Shown piece by piece: positions 24,650 through 33,601 of a stretch of DNA of 64,000 nt. The notes under the pieces are model-generated. The model was not told the origin of the DNA and ran no database searches. It worked only from the letters and a program-made list of their open reading frames with translations. The stretch is from Sphingomonas sp. UNC305MFCol5.2. Its GTDB lineage: Bacteria > Pseudomonadota > Alphaproteobacteria > Sphingomonadales > Sphingomonadaceae. The stretch is taken from contig NZ_JOOE01000004.1 in the NCBI RefSeq assembly GCF_000712135.1, positions 603,501 to 667,500 of the forward strand, written 5' to 3'. Both the position numbers and the translations under genes were made by a program. Positions within the stretch are counted from its first letter, which is position 1, and every line of letters begins with the position of its first letter.

Positions 24650-25552
24650 ATGGCGCGCGATCTGCCGTTCATCGATGCCCATGTGCATCTCTGGGACCTC
24701 GACCGCATCGCCTATCCCTGGCTGACGCCGCCCTTCGCCGATGACGGCCCGAACGGCAGCGTCGAGCCGATCGCCACGACCTATCTGCTCGACGACTATC
24801 TCGGCGATGCCGCGGGCTGGGACGTTCGGGGAATTGTCCATGTCGATGCCGGGGCGGAAGCGAGCGCGGCGCTCGCCGAGACCGAATGGCTGCAGGGCCT
24901 CCACGATGCGCGCGGTATGCCCAATGCGATCGTCGCCTTCGCCGCGCTCGATGATCCGGGAGTCGAGGCTTTGCTCGACGCGCACGCCGCGCACCACGCT
25001 GTCCGCGGTATCCGCCATATCGTCAACTGGCACCCCGATCCGCGCCGGACCTATTCCTCCCGCGACGTCACGCAGGACGCGGCCTGGGCGCGGGGCTTCG
25101 CCTTGCTCGGCAAATATCAGCTGAGCTTCGACCTTCAGGCCTATCCCGGCCAGTTCGCGGGGCTCGCCAAGTTGATCGCCCGCCACCCCGAAACGCAAAT
25201 CATTATCAATCATACCGGCATGGCGGTGCCCGGCGAATGGGACCAGTGGCGCGCCGGCATGACGGCGCTCGCCGCTTTGCCCAACGTCGCGACCAAATTG
25301 TCGGGAATGGGCTTCACGCACCGCCCATGGACCCTCGAACAGGCGCGGCCGTACATTCTCGAGGCGATCGATCTGTTCGGCGCCGATCGCGCAATGTTCG
25401 CCAGCGACTTCCCGACCGACAAGCTCTTCGGCAGCTTCGCGCAGCATCTGGATGCGTATGACGCGATTACCGGCGACTTCGCCGAGGACGAACGCCGTGC
25501 GCTCTGGGGGCGCAACGCCGATCGCATCTACCGGCTCGGGCTGGGCATCTGA
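24650..25552 (+). CDS. lra2: Amidohydrolase-family lactonase, probable L-rhamnono-lactonase
   Basis: 300 aa TIM-barrel of the amidohydrolase-2/COG3618 group: DAHVHLWDLDRIAYPWL (H11, H13), IRHIVNWHPDPRRTY, IIINHTGMAVPGEW, and the C-terminal ASDFPTDKLFG aspartate. Close relatives act as sugar lactonases (fuconolactonase, rhamnonolactonase). Because rhamnose dehydrogenase and rhamnonate dehydratase are both present, this protein probably opens rhamnono-lactone, the one step otherwise missing. It is a cytoplasmic enzyme without signal peptide. The amidohydrolase family is sure; the substrate is inferred. Confidence 0.85.
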   Translation: MARDLPFIDAHVHLWDLDRIAYPWLTPPFADDGPNGSVEPIATTYLLDDYLGDAAGWDVRGIVHVDAGAEASAALAETEWLQGLHDARGMPNAIVAFAALDDPGVEALLDAHAAHHAVRGIRHIVNWHPDPRRTYSSRDVTQDAAWARGFALLGKYQLSFDLQAYPGQFAGLAKLIARHPETQIIINHTGMAVPGEWDQWRAGMTALAALPNVATKLSGMGFTHRPWTLEQARPYILEAIDLFGADRAMFASDFPTDKLFGSFAQHLDAYDAITGDFAEDERRALWGRNADRIYRLGLGI

Positions 25553-25562
25553 GGGGACGGAA

Positions 25563-26813
25563 GTGAGCGACACCCGGGACCACAAGTGGCGCAACACGAT
25601 CCTCGCGGGGCTCGCCAATTACATCGACGCGGGATCGATCGTCGCCGGTTCGGTGGCGCTGGCGCTGTGGAAGGAGATCTATGGCCTTTCCGACAGTTTC
25701 ATCGGCCTGATCGGGGCATTCAGCGCCAACGCCATATCGGCGGGCGTCGGCGCGCTGATCGGCGGCATCCTGTGCGACAAGTTCGGCCGCAAGAAGATCT
25801 ACCAGTACGACATGCTGTTCTACGCGTTCGGCATGCTCTTTCTCATCTTTGCCTCGGCGGCGTGGATGATCGTGTTGGGCTTCGTGCTGGTCGGCCTCGC
25901 CGTGGGCGCGGACATCCCTGCCTCGTGGTCGCTGATCGCCGAGCAGGCGCCGGACGACAGGCGCGGCGCGCATTCGGGCGTGGCGCAGATGCTCTGGTAT
26001 CTCGGGCCCGTCGCGGTGCTGGTCGCGGCGTATTTCCTCCAGCCCTGGGGGATCACCGGCATACGCTGGCTGTTCGCCCACCTCGCGGTGCTGGCGATCG
26101 CGCTCACTTTCCTGCGATCGCGGATGCGCGAATCGCAGCGCTGGGAAGAAACGCAAGCCGCCACTGCCGGGCAGGCGCTAAGCCGGAACTGGCGCGAATT
26201 GTTCAAGCCCGCTTATCTCGGCTCGATGCTGTTCCTCGCCTCGATGTACGGCTTCTGGAACCTGTGGGCGGGATATAACGGCTTCTTCACGCCGTATCTG
26301 ATCGCGCAGAACAACCTGCCGGCTTGGACCGCGACGATGCTCCCGGCGAGCTATTTTCTGATCGGCATGATCTCGATCCTCACCATCTTCATGACCCTGT
26401 CGGACAAGGTGAACCAGCGTCTGTTGTTCGGCATCTCGGCGGCGATGCACGTGGTCGGCATGGCGCTGCTCGCAATCTTCGGGTTCAAGTTCGAGATCGT
26501 CATTCTGCATGTCGTGATCATGGGGATCGCCGGGGGCTTCGGCGCGCAGAGCTTCTTCCAACTCTGGTCGGCCGAACTCTTCCCCACCGCGATCCGCTCG
26601 ACCGCGCAGGGCGCCACCTTCGCGATCGTCCGCATCGGCCTCGGCATCTGGAGTCTCGCGGTGCCGACGCTCGCGGCACATGATTTCACCACGCTCGCGT
26701 GGATCCTCACCGGTTTCCTCGTCGCCTCGGGGGTGATCGGGCTGATCTGGGCGCCGCGCAACGAAGGCAGGTCGCTCGAAGAGATCGCGGCGGAGCGGGA
26801 GAGCGCGGCGTAA
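25563..26813 (+). CDS. MFS sugar permease, probable L-rhamnose or oligosaccharide importer
   Basis: 416 aa from GTG at 25563 with GGGGACGGAA upstream. Twelve hydrophobic segments are apparent. The sugar-porter motif DKFGRKKIYQYD follows TM2, a second motif DDRRGAHSGVAQ lies in the middle of the protein, and WSAELFPTAIRSTAQG is the family's late PTxxR motif. Its place directly after the rhamnose catabolic genes, 10 bp from the lactonase stop, suggests rhamnose uptake. Its stop overlaps the GH43 start (TAATG). Confidence 0.88.
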   Translation: MSDTRDHKWRNTILAGLANYIDAGSIVAGSVALALWKEIYGLSDSFIGLIGAFSANAISAGVGALIGGILCDKFGRKKIYQYDMLFYAFGMLFLIFASAAWMIVLGFVLVGLAVGADIPASWSLIAEQAPDDRRGAHSGVAQMLWYLGPVAVLVAAYFLQPWGITGIRWLFAHLAVLAIALTFLRSRMRESQRWEETQAATAGQALSRNWRELFKPAYLGSMLFLASMYGFWNLWAGYNGFFTPYLIAQNNLPAWTATMLPASYFLIGMISILTIFMTLSDKVNQRLLFGISAAMHVVGMALLAIFGFKFEIVILHVVIMGIAGGFGAQSFFQLWSAELFPTAIRSTAQGATFAIVRIGLGIWSLAVPTLAAHDFTTLAWILTGFLVASGVIGLIWAPRNEGRSLEEIAAERESAA

Positions 26814-27880
26814 TGATCCGGTACCTGCTATGGGCTGTCGCGCTTGCCGTCGCGTCGCCGGCTATTGCACAGCCCGTCCCGGCCGAAGCCCCGTTGCTGC
26901 TCCCGCAAATGCAGCTCCACGATCCCTTCATCGTCGCCGACAAGGCATCGAAAACCTATTATCTGTTCACGCGCAACGAAGCGGCAATGACCGGCGACCG
27001 CCGGCTCGGGACGATGGTCTATTCCAGCAAGGACCTGAAGCACTGGACTCGGCCGCAGGTCGCCTTCGCGTTGCCCGAGGGGACCTGGGCCAAGGGCGGT
27101 GCCTGGGCGCCCGAGGTGCATGCGTGGAAGGGCAAATGGTACCTCTTCACCACCTTCCACGACGAAGACGCGACACTGCCGCCGACGGGTAATCGCAAAC
27201 CCTATCGCCGCGGCACGATCCTCGCTGTCGCCGACCGGGTCGACGGGCCGTATCGCGTCGTCCGGAACGGCGAGCCGATCGCCCCCAGGGAGTTGATGAC
27301 GCTCGACGGCACGCTCCATGTCGATGCCGCGGGCAAACCGTGGCTCGTTTATGCGCATGAATGGCTGCAGACCACGATCGGCACCATCGAGGCGATCCCG
27401 CTCGACGACGGCCTTGCCGCCGCCGGCCCGCCGGAGGTCCTGTTCCGCGCCAACGAGGCGCCCTGGGCCAAGGGCCAGCCACAGTCCGATGGCGACACCG
27501 TGTGGGTTACCGACGGCCCCGAATTCTATCGCACGCGCGCCGGTACTTTGATGATGCTCTGGTCGAGTTATGGCGAGCGCGGCTATGTTCAGGGAATCGC
27601 CCGCTCCAGATCGGGCAGGCTCGAAGGCCCATGGGAGCAGCTCGATCCGCTGGTCCGCCGCGATAGTGGCCACGGCATGCTCTTCCGTGCGTTCGACGGG
27701 CGTCTGATGATGGTGCTCCACCGGCCGTTCACCTTCGCGCTGGGCAAGCTTTACGAGATGAAGGATGCCGGCGATCGGGTGGAGGTCGTTCGTGAGGCGA
27801 CCGAGCTCGATCTCGAAGCCTATCCCACCCATCCGTGCATCCAGCCCCATACGCCGACCGAACGTAAGGTGGAGTGCTGA
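26813..27880 (+). CDS. GH43-family hydrolase, secreted
   Basis: 355 aa from the ATG at 26813. Signal peptide about 1-20 (MIRYLLWAVALAVASPAIAQ). GH43 five-bladed propeller residues: base D37 (LHDPFIVAD), pKa modulator D165 (TLDGTLHVD), acid E237 (TDGPEFYRT), plus APEVHAWKGKWYLF. Likely activity is on alpha-L-arabinofuranosyl or beta-xylosyl/galactosyl side chains; in an RG-I locus arabinan or arabinogalactan is most plausible. It is the last gene of the rhamnose operon. Confidence 0.85.
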   Translation: MIRYLLWAVALAVASPAIAQPVPAEAPLLLPQMQLHDPFIVADKASKTYYLFTRNEAAMTGDRRLGTMVYSSKDLKHWTRPQVAFALPEGTWAKGGAWAPEVHAWKGKWYLFTTFHDEDATLPPTGNRKPYRRGTILAVADRVDGPYRVVRNGEPIAPRELMTLDGTLHVDAAGKPWLVYAHEWLQTTIGTIEAIPLDDGLAAAGPPEVLFRANEAPWAKGQPQSDGDTVWVTDGPEFYRTRAGTLMMLWSSYGERGYVQGIARSRSGRLEGPWEQLDPLVRRDSGHGMLFRAFDGRLMMVLHRPFTFALGKLYEMKDAGDRVEVVREATELDLEAYPTHPCIQPHTPTERKVEC

Positions 27881-27909
27881 GGGAACGCGAGGAACGGACA
27901 GACCCATCT

Positions 27910-27932
27910 CCGTTCGTGCTCACGGCGAACGG
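27910..27932. terminator. Convergent hairpin, possibly a degraded family-B REP
   Basis: CCGTTCG-N9-CGAACGG lies in the 64-bp gap between two convergent genes. The left arm CGTTCGTGCT matches one end of the family-B REP doublet, so this may be a solitary or decayed copy now serving as terminator. Confidence 0.5.
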
Positions 27933-27944
27933 ATTCTTGGATGC

Positions 27945-29438
27945 CTAGTCCGGCAGCACCAGCCGCAACACCTGCGCCTCCGGCACTTCCTCGCGGGGCA
28001 AATCGCGGTTCGGCGGCAGGGATGCCCATGCGATGGCAAAGCCCGACGCGTCTTCGACGGTATTGAGCTGCATTCCCGTCGGCACCGCGATCCGTGCCGC
28101 CAGCCGATCTGCTAGCATCACGCCTGGCCGCTCGCCAATTCGCGCCAGTGTCTCGCCATCGAGCAAGAGATCGGTCGGCTTCCCGTCGCGCACTACCGGT
28201 ATCCGCAGCGCCTTCCCCTCCGTCACCGGGGTCCCGACCCGCAGGCGGAAATCGAGCGACCCCATTCCGCCGAACTCCCAGCGAAACCCCTTCCAGTCGC
28301 TCGCCTGCACGACGCGCCACGCCTTCGCCTCGCGCCGCGCCACGAACATCTGCGTGTTCCCCGCCGCATCGAACTTGTGGAATGCGATCACCACGCGCCC
28401 TGCGGCATCGAACCCGGGAACCGTGTTGTTGTTGATCATCCCTTCGCGCACCGGCACCGGATCCACGACTTCGGCGTCACCCAGCCGGATCGGTAAGGGC
28501 AGCGCCGTCCCGTCGGATCGTTCCCAGCGCACCAGATCGCGGCTTCGCGCATAGGACAGGTCGTGATTGGTCGCCGCATCGGGCGTATCGCGCCACACCC
28601 AGCTCAAATGAAACCAGCCATCGGGGCCCGGCACCGGTCCGACGAAATAGGCGCTGCTTTTGCCTTCGCCATCGGCGAGCGGCGCGTCGAGCAGCCGCTT
28701 CCAGCCGCCGCCGTCCAGCACGTTGTAGATCTCTCGACCCCGGCCGCTGCCGCCGTCGCGATAGCTGAAGATCAATCGCCCGCCCGCGTCCTTCAGGAAC
28801 ATCGGGTAGGTCATGCTCCGCTCGGCCGCGGCATCGGCCATCACCGGCACGCGCGCGAGCGTCCGCACGTCGCCGGCGGTCGTGCGGAAATATACCAGCG
28901 GATCATTATGCATGTTCGCCGCGACATGAAGCTGTCCGGCCGCGTCCACCGCCATCGCGATGCGGTTATGGCTGTCCCAGCCGACCCAGCTCGGCAGCTT
29001 CGTGTATGTCCACCACGAAGACCCGCGCGGGCGGCTGGCGACGCTCAGCTGCCGCGCGGCATCGTAATAGCCGACATAGATGCGGTCCGCGGTCACCACG
29101 AGCGCAAAGGGCACGTCATGCCCAGCCCATACCCGGTCGATCGCCTCGAGCTTCTTGCGCCCGGGCTCGCTTCTGGGCGCCTTCGGGATCGCCGACGCCA
29201 GTCCCGCGACGACCCGGCCATTGCGGTGGCTCCAGAACATCGTCCCCCCCTTGCCGTCGCGCCGGCACCGGCGCGTCAGGCACTCCGGGATCACGAAGGC
29301 GAGGGTGGTCCGCGGCGGATTGCGGACGATGAAGTTGAACGCGCGCGGGCTGGCTTCGGCTGAGTCCTGGGCTGAAGCAGCGCCTGGCAGCGCACCTCCG
29401 GCTACGGCCAACAGAAGCAATACGGTGCGCAGCGACAT
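27945..29438 (-). CDS. BNR_4-type beta-propeller protein, possible polysaccharide lyase
   Basis: 497 aa from the ATG at 29438 with GGGAAG upstream. Signal peptide MSLRTVLLLLAVAGGALPGAASAQ. The body has the TMFWSHRNGRVVAGLAS, WVGWDSHNRIAMAVDAAGQLHVAANMHNDPLVYFRT and FHLSWVWRDTPDAATNHDLSYARS blocks of the BNR repeat-containing family. That fold includes ulvan lyases and rhamnose-glucuronate lyases and related GH families. With GH105 and GH115 nearby, action on a rhamnosyl-glucuronate bond of arabinogalactan is a reasonable idea, but it is not shown. It follows the second TonB receptor, separated by a strong terminator. Confidence 0.7.
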   Translation of the reverse strand: MSLRTVLLLLAVAGGALPGAASAQDSAEASPRAFNFIVRNPPRTTLAFVIPECLTRRCRRDGKGGTMFWSHRNGRVVAGLASAIPKAPRSEPGRKKLEAIDRVWAGHDVPFALVVTADRIYVGYYDAARQLSVASRPRGSSWWTYTKLPSWVGWDSHNRIAMAVDAAGQLHVAANMHNDPLVYFRTTAGDVRTLARVPVMADAAAERSMTYPMFLKDAGGRLIFSYRDGGSGRGREIYNVLDGGGWKRLLDAPLADGEGKSSAYFVGPVPGPDGWFHLSWVWRDTPDAATNHDLSYARSRDLVRWERSDGTALPLPIRLGDAEVVDPVPVREGMINNNTVPGFDAAGRVVIAFHKFDAAGNTQMFVARREAKAWRVVQASDWKGFRWEFGGMGSLDFRLRVGTPVTEGKALRIPVVRDGKPTDLLLDGETLARIGERPGVMLADRLAARIAVPTGMQLNTVEDASGFAIAWASLPPNRDLPREEVPEAQVLRLVLPD

Positions 29439-29490
29439 CGATATTTTCTTCCCTTCCGTCCGGAGGTCATAGCAAAGCCGCACCGGAAAA

Positions 29491-29527
29491 GAAGAAAGCC
29501 GGAGGACTTACGTCCCCCGGCCTTCTT
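29491..29527 (-). terminator. Rho-independent terminator after the second TonB receptor
   Basis: On the minus strand a long GC stem (GCCGGGGGAC-GTAA-GTCCTCCGGC) is extended by GAAGAA/TTCTTC pairing and followed by TTTCTTCTTTT. It begins about 20 bases after the receptor stop at 29547. Confidence 0.8.
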
Positions 29528-29546
29528 CATGTCATGAGCAGCCTCG

Positions 29547-32306
29547 TCAGAAGCGGAAGCGCACGCCCAGCGAGTAGCTGCGTTCGAGATACAGGATTTG
29601 CCGCGTGAAGCTGTCGCCAGTGTTGTAGTCGCGATAGCGTTGCAGCGGATTGCCGAGCATGTTCACGATGTCGAATGCCAGCGTGATGTTCGGCACCGGC
29701 GTGACCGAGGTCGAGAAGTCGAGCTGGCCGCGGCCCTTCTCGACAACCGGGTGCGCGATCGGATCGAGCGGCTGGAAGGTATAGGCCGGATCGAAGGTCA
29801 CGAACTCCGACCGGTAATTATAGGCCAGACGCGCCGAGAATTGCGGCTTCTCATACAGCGCAACGAGATTGTACGCCCACTTCGACACACCGCGAAAAGG
29901 CTGCTGCTCGTTGTTGAACGTCGCCGCCTGATCGGGGAGCAAATCGCCCTTGGCATCGATATAGGTGCCGTTCGCCTGGAGGCCGAAGCCCTTCATCCAC
30001 TCGGGCAAACCATCGATGTCGAGGAAACTGGTAAAGGTCACTTCGGCGCCCTGCAGCCGCGTATTCCCCAGATTGAACGGGCGATCGATGCGCAATCCGT
30101 CCACGCTGCGGTCCGGTGCGCCCTGCACGAACCCCTGCGCATCGTGGCGGAAGATCGCCGCCGTGAATGAGCCCGTGCGCGAGAAATAATATTCGAGGCT
30201 GACGTCGTAATTGTCCGAGGTGAGCGGCCGCAAGTTGGGATTGCCCGCCGAGCCGCCGCGGCGCAGCCGGTCTTCGCATTCCGGCGTAGTCGCATTGGCG
30301 GGATTCCGGCAGGGATCGCCAACCGGGAAGGTGCTAGGATCTACCGGCCGGCCCAGCGATGTGTTCGGGCGAAGATCGAAGAAATTGGGCCGGGTCCGTG
30401 TCTGGGTATAAGCGAGGCGCATCTGCAGCTTGTCGGTGAGGCCGATGCGCGCGCTGACGTTGGGCAGGTAATCGGTATATTCGCTCTCCGCACTTACCGC
30501 CGGGTAGGTGATGCCGCTGGGATCATCGACGCGCGAGAAGCCGTCGATTTTCAGCTTGGTCTTGACGGCGCGCAGGCCGACGACGCCGTCGACGACCATG
30601 CCGCCCAAATCGAAGCCGTATTTGAGCTGCGCATAGGCGGCATAGGACTTTTCGTCGGCCCGGAAATTGTCTGTGGGGAAGAAGGCGGGCACGCCTGCGG
30701 GCGCGCCGAAGAAGGTTCGCAGTGCTGGCAGGTTGTTGCGGATGCTGTCGCGAGTGAGTGCGGCATAAAAGACGTTGGGCTGGACCCGATTATAAGTGAA
30801 GCCCGGCAGGCTGGTCTTGACCTCCGCGCCCGGCAGCGACGTCAGCGGAACGCCGATCCCCTGGCCATTGGCGTACCAGTTGCCGTAGTCGCGGCCAGCC
30901 TTGCGGTCGGCGTAGCGCACGCCGGCGTCCAGCCGCTTGAGGAAGCCCATGTCGAGATCGTACGACAGGTCGGTGCGCGCCTGCCAGTCCTTGCCGCTTA
31001 CCACGGTCAGTTCCTGCCAGAGGCCGCGGGTGGTGAAATTGGCAGGATTGGTGATGTCGTAGTTGACGAAGGTCTGTGTCGGCCCGCCGTCATGCGCGGC
31101 CTCGAACTGGACGTTGCGGATCGATGAGCCGATGGTCGAATAGTCGACGTTGACGTTGTCCGCGGTGAACTGACTGTCGGTATAGGCCACATCGGCCGAG
31201 ATCCGAAGCCGATCCTTCGTCCAGATCAGGCCGCCGCCCGCCTGATAGGTGTCGGTCTTTCCGTTGAACGAACCGGTCCAGCCATCGGGGTTCACCGCGC
31301 CGGTGACGGTCGCGCTCGCCATTTGGTTGGTGCCCGGGATCGTCGTCACGTTGGAGAAGGTCAGGCCGCCGAAGATCGGGATGAACATCCAGCGGTTGTA
31401 ATCTTTCGAACGGAATCCCTGGAAAAGGCCGTCGGCGTAGATTTCGAGCTCGGGGCTGGGCTTCCACTGGAACGCGGCGTTAGCCGAGGGGCGCCAGCGC
31501 TTGCCGTAGCCCTGGAAATTGCCCTGCGCGTCGGGGAAGCGGAGGCCGGCATTGCCGGGCGCGTTGACCGCGTCGGTGGTGCCGATCACCAGCGACTGCT
31601 CGCGGGTCGAATCGAGGAACTCGATGCCGACATAAGAGGCGTTCACCAGCAGGCCCATTTCGCCGATGCCGGTGTTCCAGCGATCGCTGATCAGCAAATT
31701 GCCGTTCGGCGCTTCCTTCTGCGCCTGCTCCGAATGCACATAGTTGAGCGAGCCAGAAAGCTCGAAGCCGTTGAAGTCGAATGGCTTGCGTCCGCGCACA
31801 TTGACCGCGCCGGCGATGCCGCCTTCGATCTGGTTGGCGAGGCCCGATTTGTACACTTCCAGCGCCGCGACGGTGCCGGCGGGGAAGTCCTGGATCTGGA
31901 CGTAGCGACCCTCGGCGGTGAAGATCTCGCGGCCGTTATAGGTGGTGGTCAGGTCCGGCAGACCACGCACCGTGACGCCCGCCGACTCCCCGCCGCCCCG
32001 GGTAACCGCCACGCCGGCAACGCGCTGCAGCGCGGAGGAGGCGAAGGTATCGGGTAGCTTGCCGATATCCTCGGCGACGATCGCATCGACGATGCCTTCG
32101 GATTCGCGCTTGATCCGCTGCGAGGTCTCGAGGCTGCGGCGCAGGCCGGTGACCACGATCGTGTCTTCTTCCTGCGTAGCCGCATCGGCGGCGGCAAGGG
32201 GCGCGTCCTGCGCGGCATTGGCCGAATCGGTCTGTGCGAGAGCGGGTGTGCTCCCCGCGGCGATCAACAACGATGTTGAAGCAAGGATCACTGATTTCAG
32301 GCGCAT
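29547..32306 (-). CDS. TonB-dependent outer-membrane receptor (second)
   Basis: 919 aa. Signal peptide about 1-24 (MRLKSVILASTSLLIAAGSTPALA). TonB-box-like EDTIVVTGLRRSLETS, then the plug signature DAIVAEDIGKLPDTFASSALQRVAGVAVTRGGG. The barrel ends LERSYSLGVRFRF with terminal Phe, as expected for BAM insertion. It belongs to the same Caulobacter/Sphingomonas-type subfamily as the other receptor but is divergent in sequence. Its promoter region carries a consensus LacI-family operator at 32367-32380, so it is probably sugar-induced separately from the IclR genes. Substrate unknown; arabinogalactan or arabinan fragments fit the neighbours. Confidence 0.92.
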   Translation of the reverse strand: MRLKSVILASTSLLIAAGSTPALAQTDSANAAQDAPLAAADAATQEEDTIVVTGLRRSLETSQRIKRESEGIVDAIVAEDIGKLPDTFASSALQRVAGVAVTRGGGESAGVTVRGLPDLTTTYNGREIFTAEGRYVQIQDFPAGTVAALEVYKSGLANQIEGGIAGAVNVRGRKPFDFNGFELSGSLNYVHSEQAQKEAPNGNLLISDRWNTGIGEMGLLVNASYVGIEFLDSTREQSLVIGTTDAVNAPGNAGLRFPDAQGNFQGYGKRWRPSANAAFQWKPSPELEIYADGLFQGFRSKDYNRWMFIPIFGGLTFSNVTTIPGTNQMASATVTGAVNPDGWTGSFNGKTDTYQAGGGLIWTKDRLRISADVAYTDSQFTADNVNVDYSTIGSSIRNVQFEAAHDGGPTQTFVNYDITNPANFTTRGLWQELTVVSGKDWQARTDLSYDLDMGFLKRLDAGVRYADRKAGRDYGNWYANGQGIGVPLTSLPGAEVKTSLPGFTYNRVQPNVFYAALTRDSIRNNLPALRTFFGAPAGVPAFFPTDNFRADEKSYAAYAQLKYGFDLGGMVVDGVVGLRAVKTKLKIDGFSRVDDPSGITYPAVSAESEYTDYLPNVSARIGLTDKLQMRLAYTQTRTRPNFFDLRPNTSLGRPVDPSTFPVGDPCRNPANATTPECEDRLRRGGSAGNPNLRPLTSDNYDVSLEYYFSRTGSFTAAIFRHDAQGFVQGAPDRSVDGLRIDRPFNLGNTRLQGAEVTFTSFLDIDGLPEWMKGFGLQANGTYIDAKGDLLPDQAATFNNEQQPFRGVSKWAYNLVALYEKPQFSARLAYNYRSEFVTFDPAYTFQPLDPIAHPVVEKGRGQLDFSTSVTPVPNITLAFDIVNMLGNPLQRYRDYNTGDSFTRQILYLERSYSLGVRFRF

Positions 32307-32366
32307 CGCATACCTCCCTGGCGAATGGCGAGGGCCCTTGGCGAGCCTCTCTCTGTCGATCGGCTA

Positions 32367-32380
32367 TGCAATCGGTTACA
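32367..32380. promoter_or_regulatory. LacI-family operator
   Basis: TGCAATCGGTTACA matches the LacI-family palindrome TGNAANCGNTTNCA at every fixed position. It is 61 bases upstream of the second TonB receptor ATG, where it could block promoter clearance. No LacI-family gene is present in the window. Confidence 0.65.
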
Positions 32381-32529
32381 GCGAGGGACAAGTGATTTAT
32401 CATATCAATAAGACGGTGCGCGCAAATAATGGCCGAGCGTGGCGTTCAGGCCACACTATGGGACGCATGCCCTCCTTATTCCCGGATCGTCGGATATGCG
32501 CCGATCGGCGCCGATTTGGTGGGAGTCGG

Positions 32530-33468
32530 TTAGAACACGAACGGCGCGGTGGTCCGCCGGTCCGCCATCATGAAGGCATCGGCGACGATCTGGAGCGGGC
32601 GCACATCGACATCGCTTTCGCCCGCCGCGACCAGCTCGGCAAAGCGCGCGTAGAGCCTCGGATATTCGCGATCGGGCGCTTTCTGCTCTTCTTCGCCGGG
32701 CAGCTGCAGGATGCTGCCGCCCATGCCGAGCCGCAGCGTGCCGGCATCGGTGTCGATCTCGATGTCCCAGGTTTGCGGTCCGGTCTGGAGGAAGTCGAAC
32801 ACCACATCGACACGCGCATTGCCGCTGCGCATCTCGAGCCGCGCGGCGAGCGGGGAGGCGCGCCCTTCGGGCACTTCCATCCACCCCTTGTCGAGCAGCA
32901 TCGGCTCGGGAAGGATTTTCGTCGCGATCGATAGTGCGTTGATGCCCGGATCGAACACGCCGAAGCCGCCCGCCGCCAGGATCCACTCCTGTCCCGGGTG
33001 CCAGCGGCGAATGTCCTCCTTCCAGGTGATGCGCACCGCAAGGATGCGCTTGCCCAGCAGCCAGGCCTTGGCCGGCTCTACGCCTGCCGCCTCGCGCGAA
33101 TGCCAGGTCGTGTAGAGCACGACCCCCTTGGCTTTGGCGTGATCGGCGAGCGAGGCGATCTCGGTCAGCGTGGTGGCGGGCGGTTTTTCGAGCATCACAT
33201 GCAGCCCCGCGTCGATCGCGGCCAGCGCCTGTTCGTAACGTCCGTCCGGCGGGGTGCAGAGCGAAACCGCGTCGAGATCATGTCCGCTCGCGATCATCGT
33301 GCTGATGTCGCGATAACCGGGAACGCCTTCGAGCGTCGCATGCCGGCTGGCGGTCGCCGTCAGCTCGAATCGGCCGTCGGCCGCGAGGGCGGGAAGATGC
33401 TGGTCGCGGGCGATCTTGCCGATCCCCACCAGTCCCAGTCGAATTGCCCGCGTCCCGATCTCCGCCAT
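32530..33468 (-). CDS. Gfo/Idh/MocA-family aldose 1-dehydrogenase (L-arabinose/D-galactose)
   Basis: 312 aa. N-terminal Rossmann fold LGLVGIGKIARDQHLPALA (about 11-29) and the EKPP motif (94-97), then ITWKEDIRRWHPGQEWILAAGGFGVFDPGINALS. The D173...N177 pair in FDPGIN corresponds to catalytic residues described for L-arabinose 1-dehydrogenase of this family. It would oxidise L-arabinose and/or D-galactose to the lactone. It is divergent from the sugar-acid dehydratase at 33602, and with DgoK/DgoA at 44957-46437 gives a DeLey-Doudoroff-like route. No dedicated lactonase gene for this branch is seen. Confidence 0.85.
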   Translation of the reverse strand: MAEIGTRAIRLGLVGIGKIARDQHLPALAADGRFELTATASRHATLEGVPGYRDISTMIASGHDLDAVSLCTPPDGRYEQALAAIDAGLHVMLEKPPATTLTEIASLADHAKAKGVVLYTTWHSREAAGVEPAKAWLLGKRILAVRITWKEDIRRWHPGQEWILAAGGFGVFDPGINALSIATKILPEPMLLDKGWMEVPEGRASPLAARLEMRSGNARVDVVFDFLQTGPQTWDIEIDTDAGTLRLGMGGSILQLPGEEEQKAPDREYPRLYARFAELVAAGESDVDVRPLQIVADAFMMADRRTTAPFVF

Positions 33469-33601
33469 CCTCGTTATTTCCTTTTATAAGATATATATGC
33501 TTCCTATTGCCACATAGTGCCGGTATCAAGCCCGCACGCCGCCGCCGGGGCGAACAAATAGCGGCGCTTGTGTAAAGACAAACTACCCACCGGAGAGGTG
33601 A

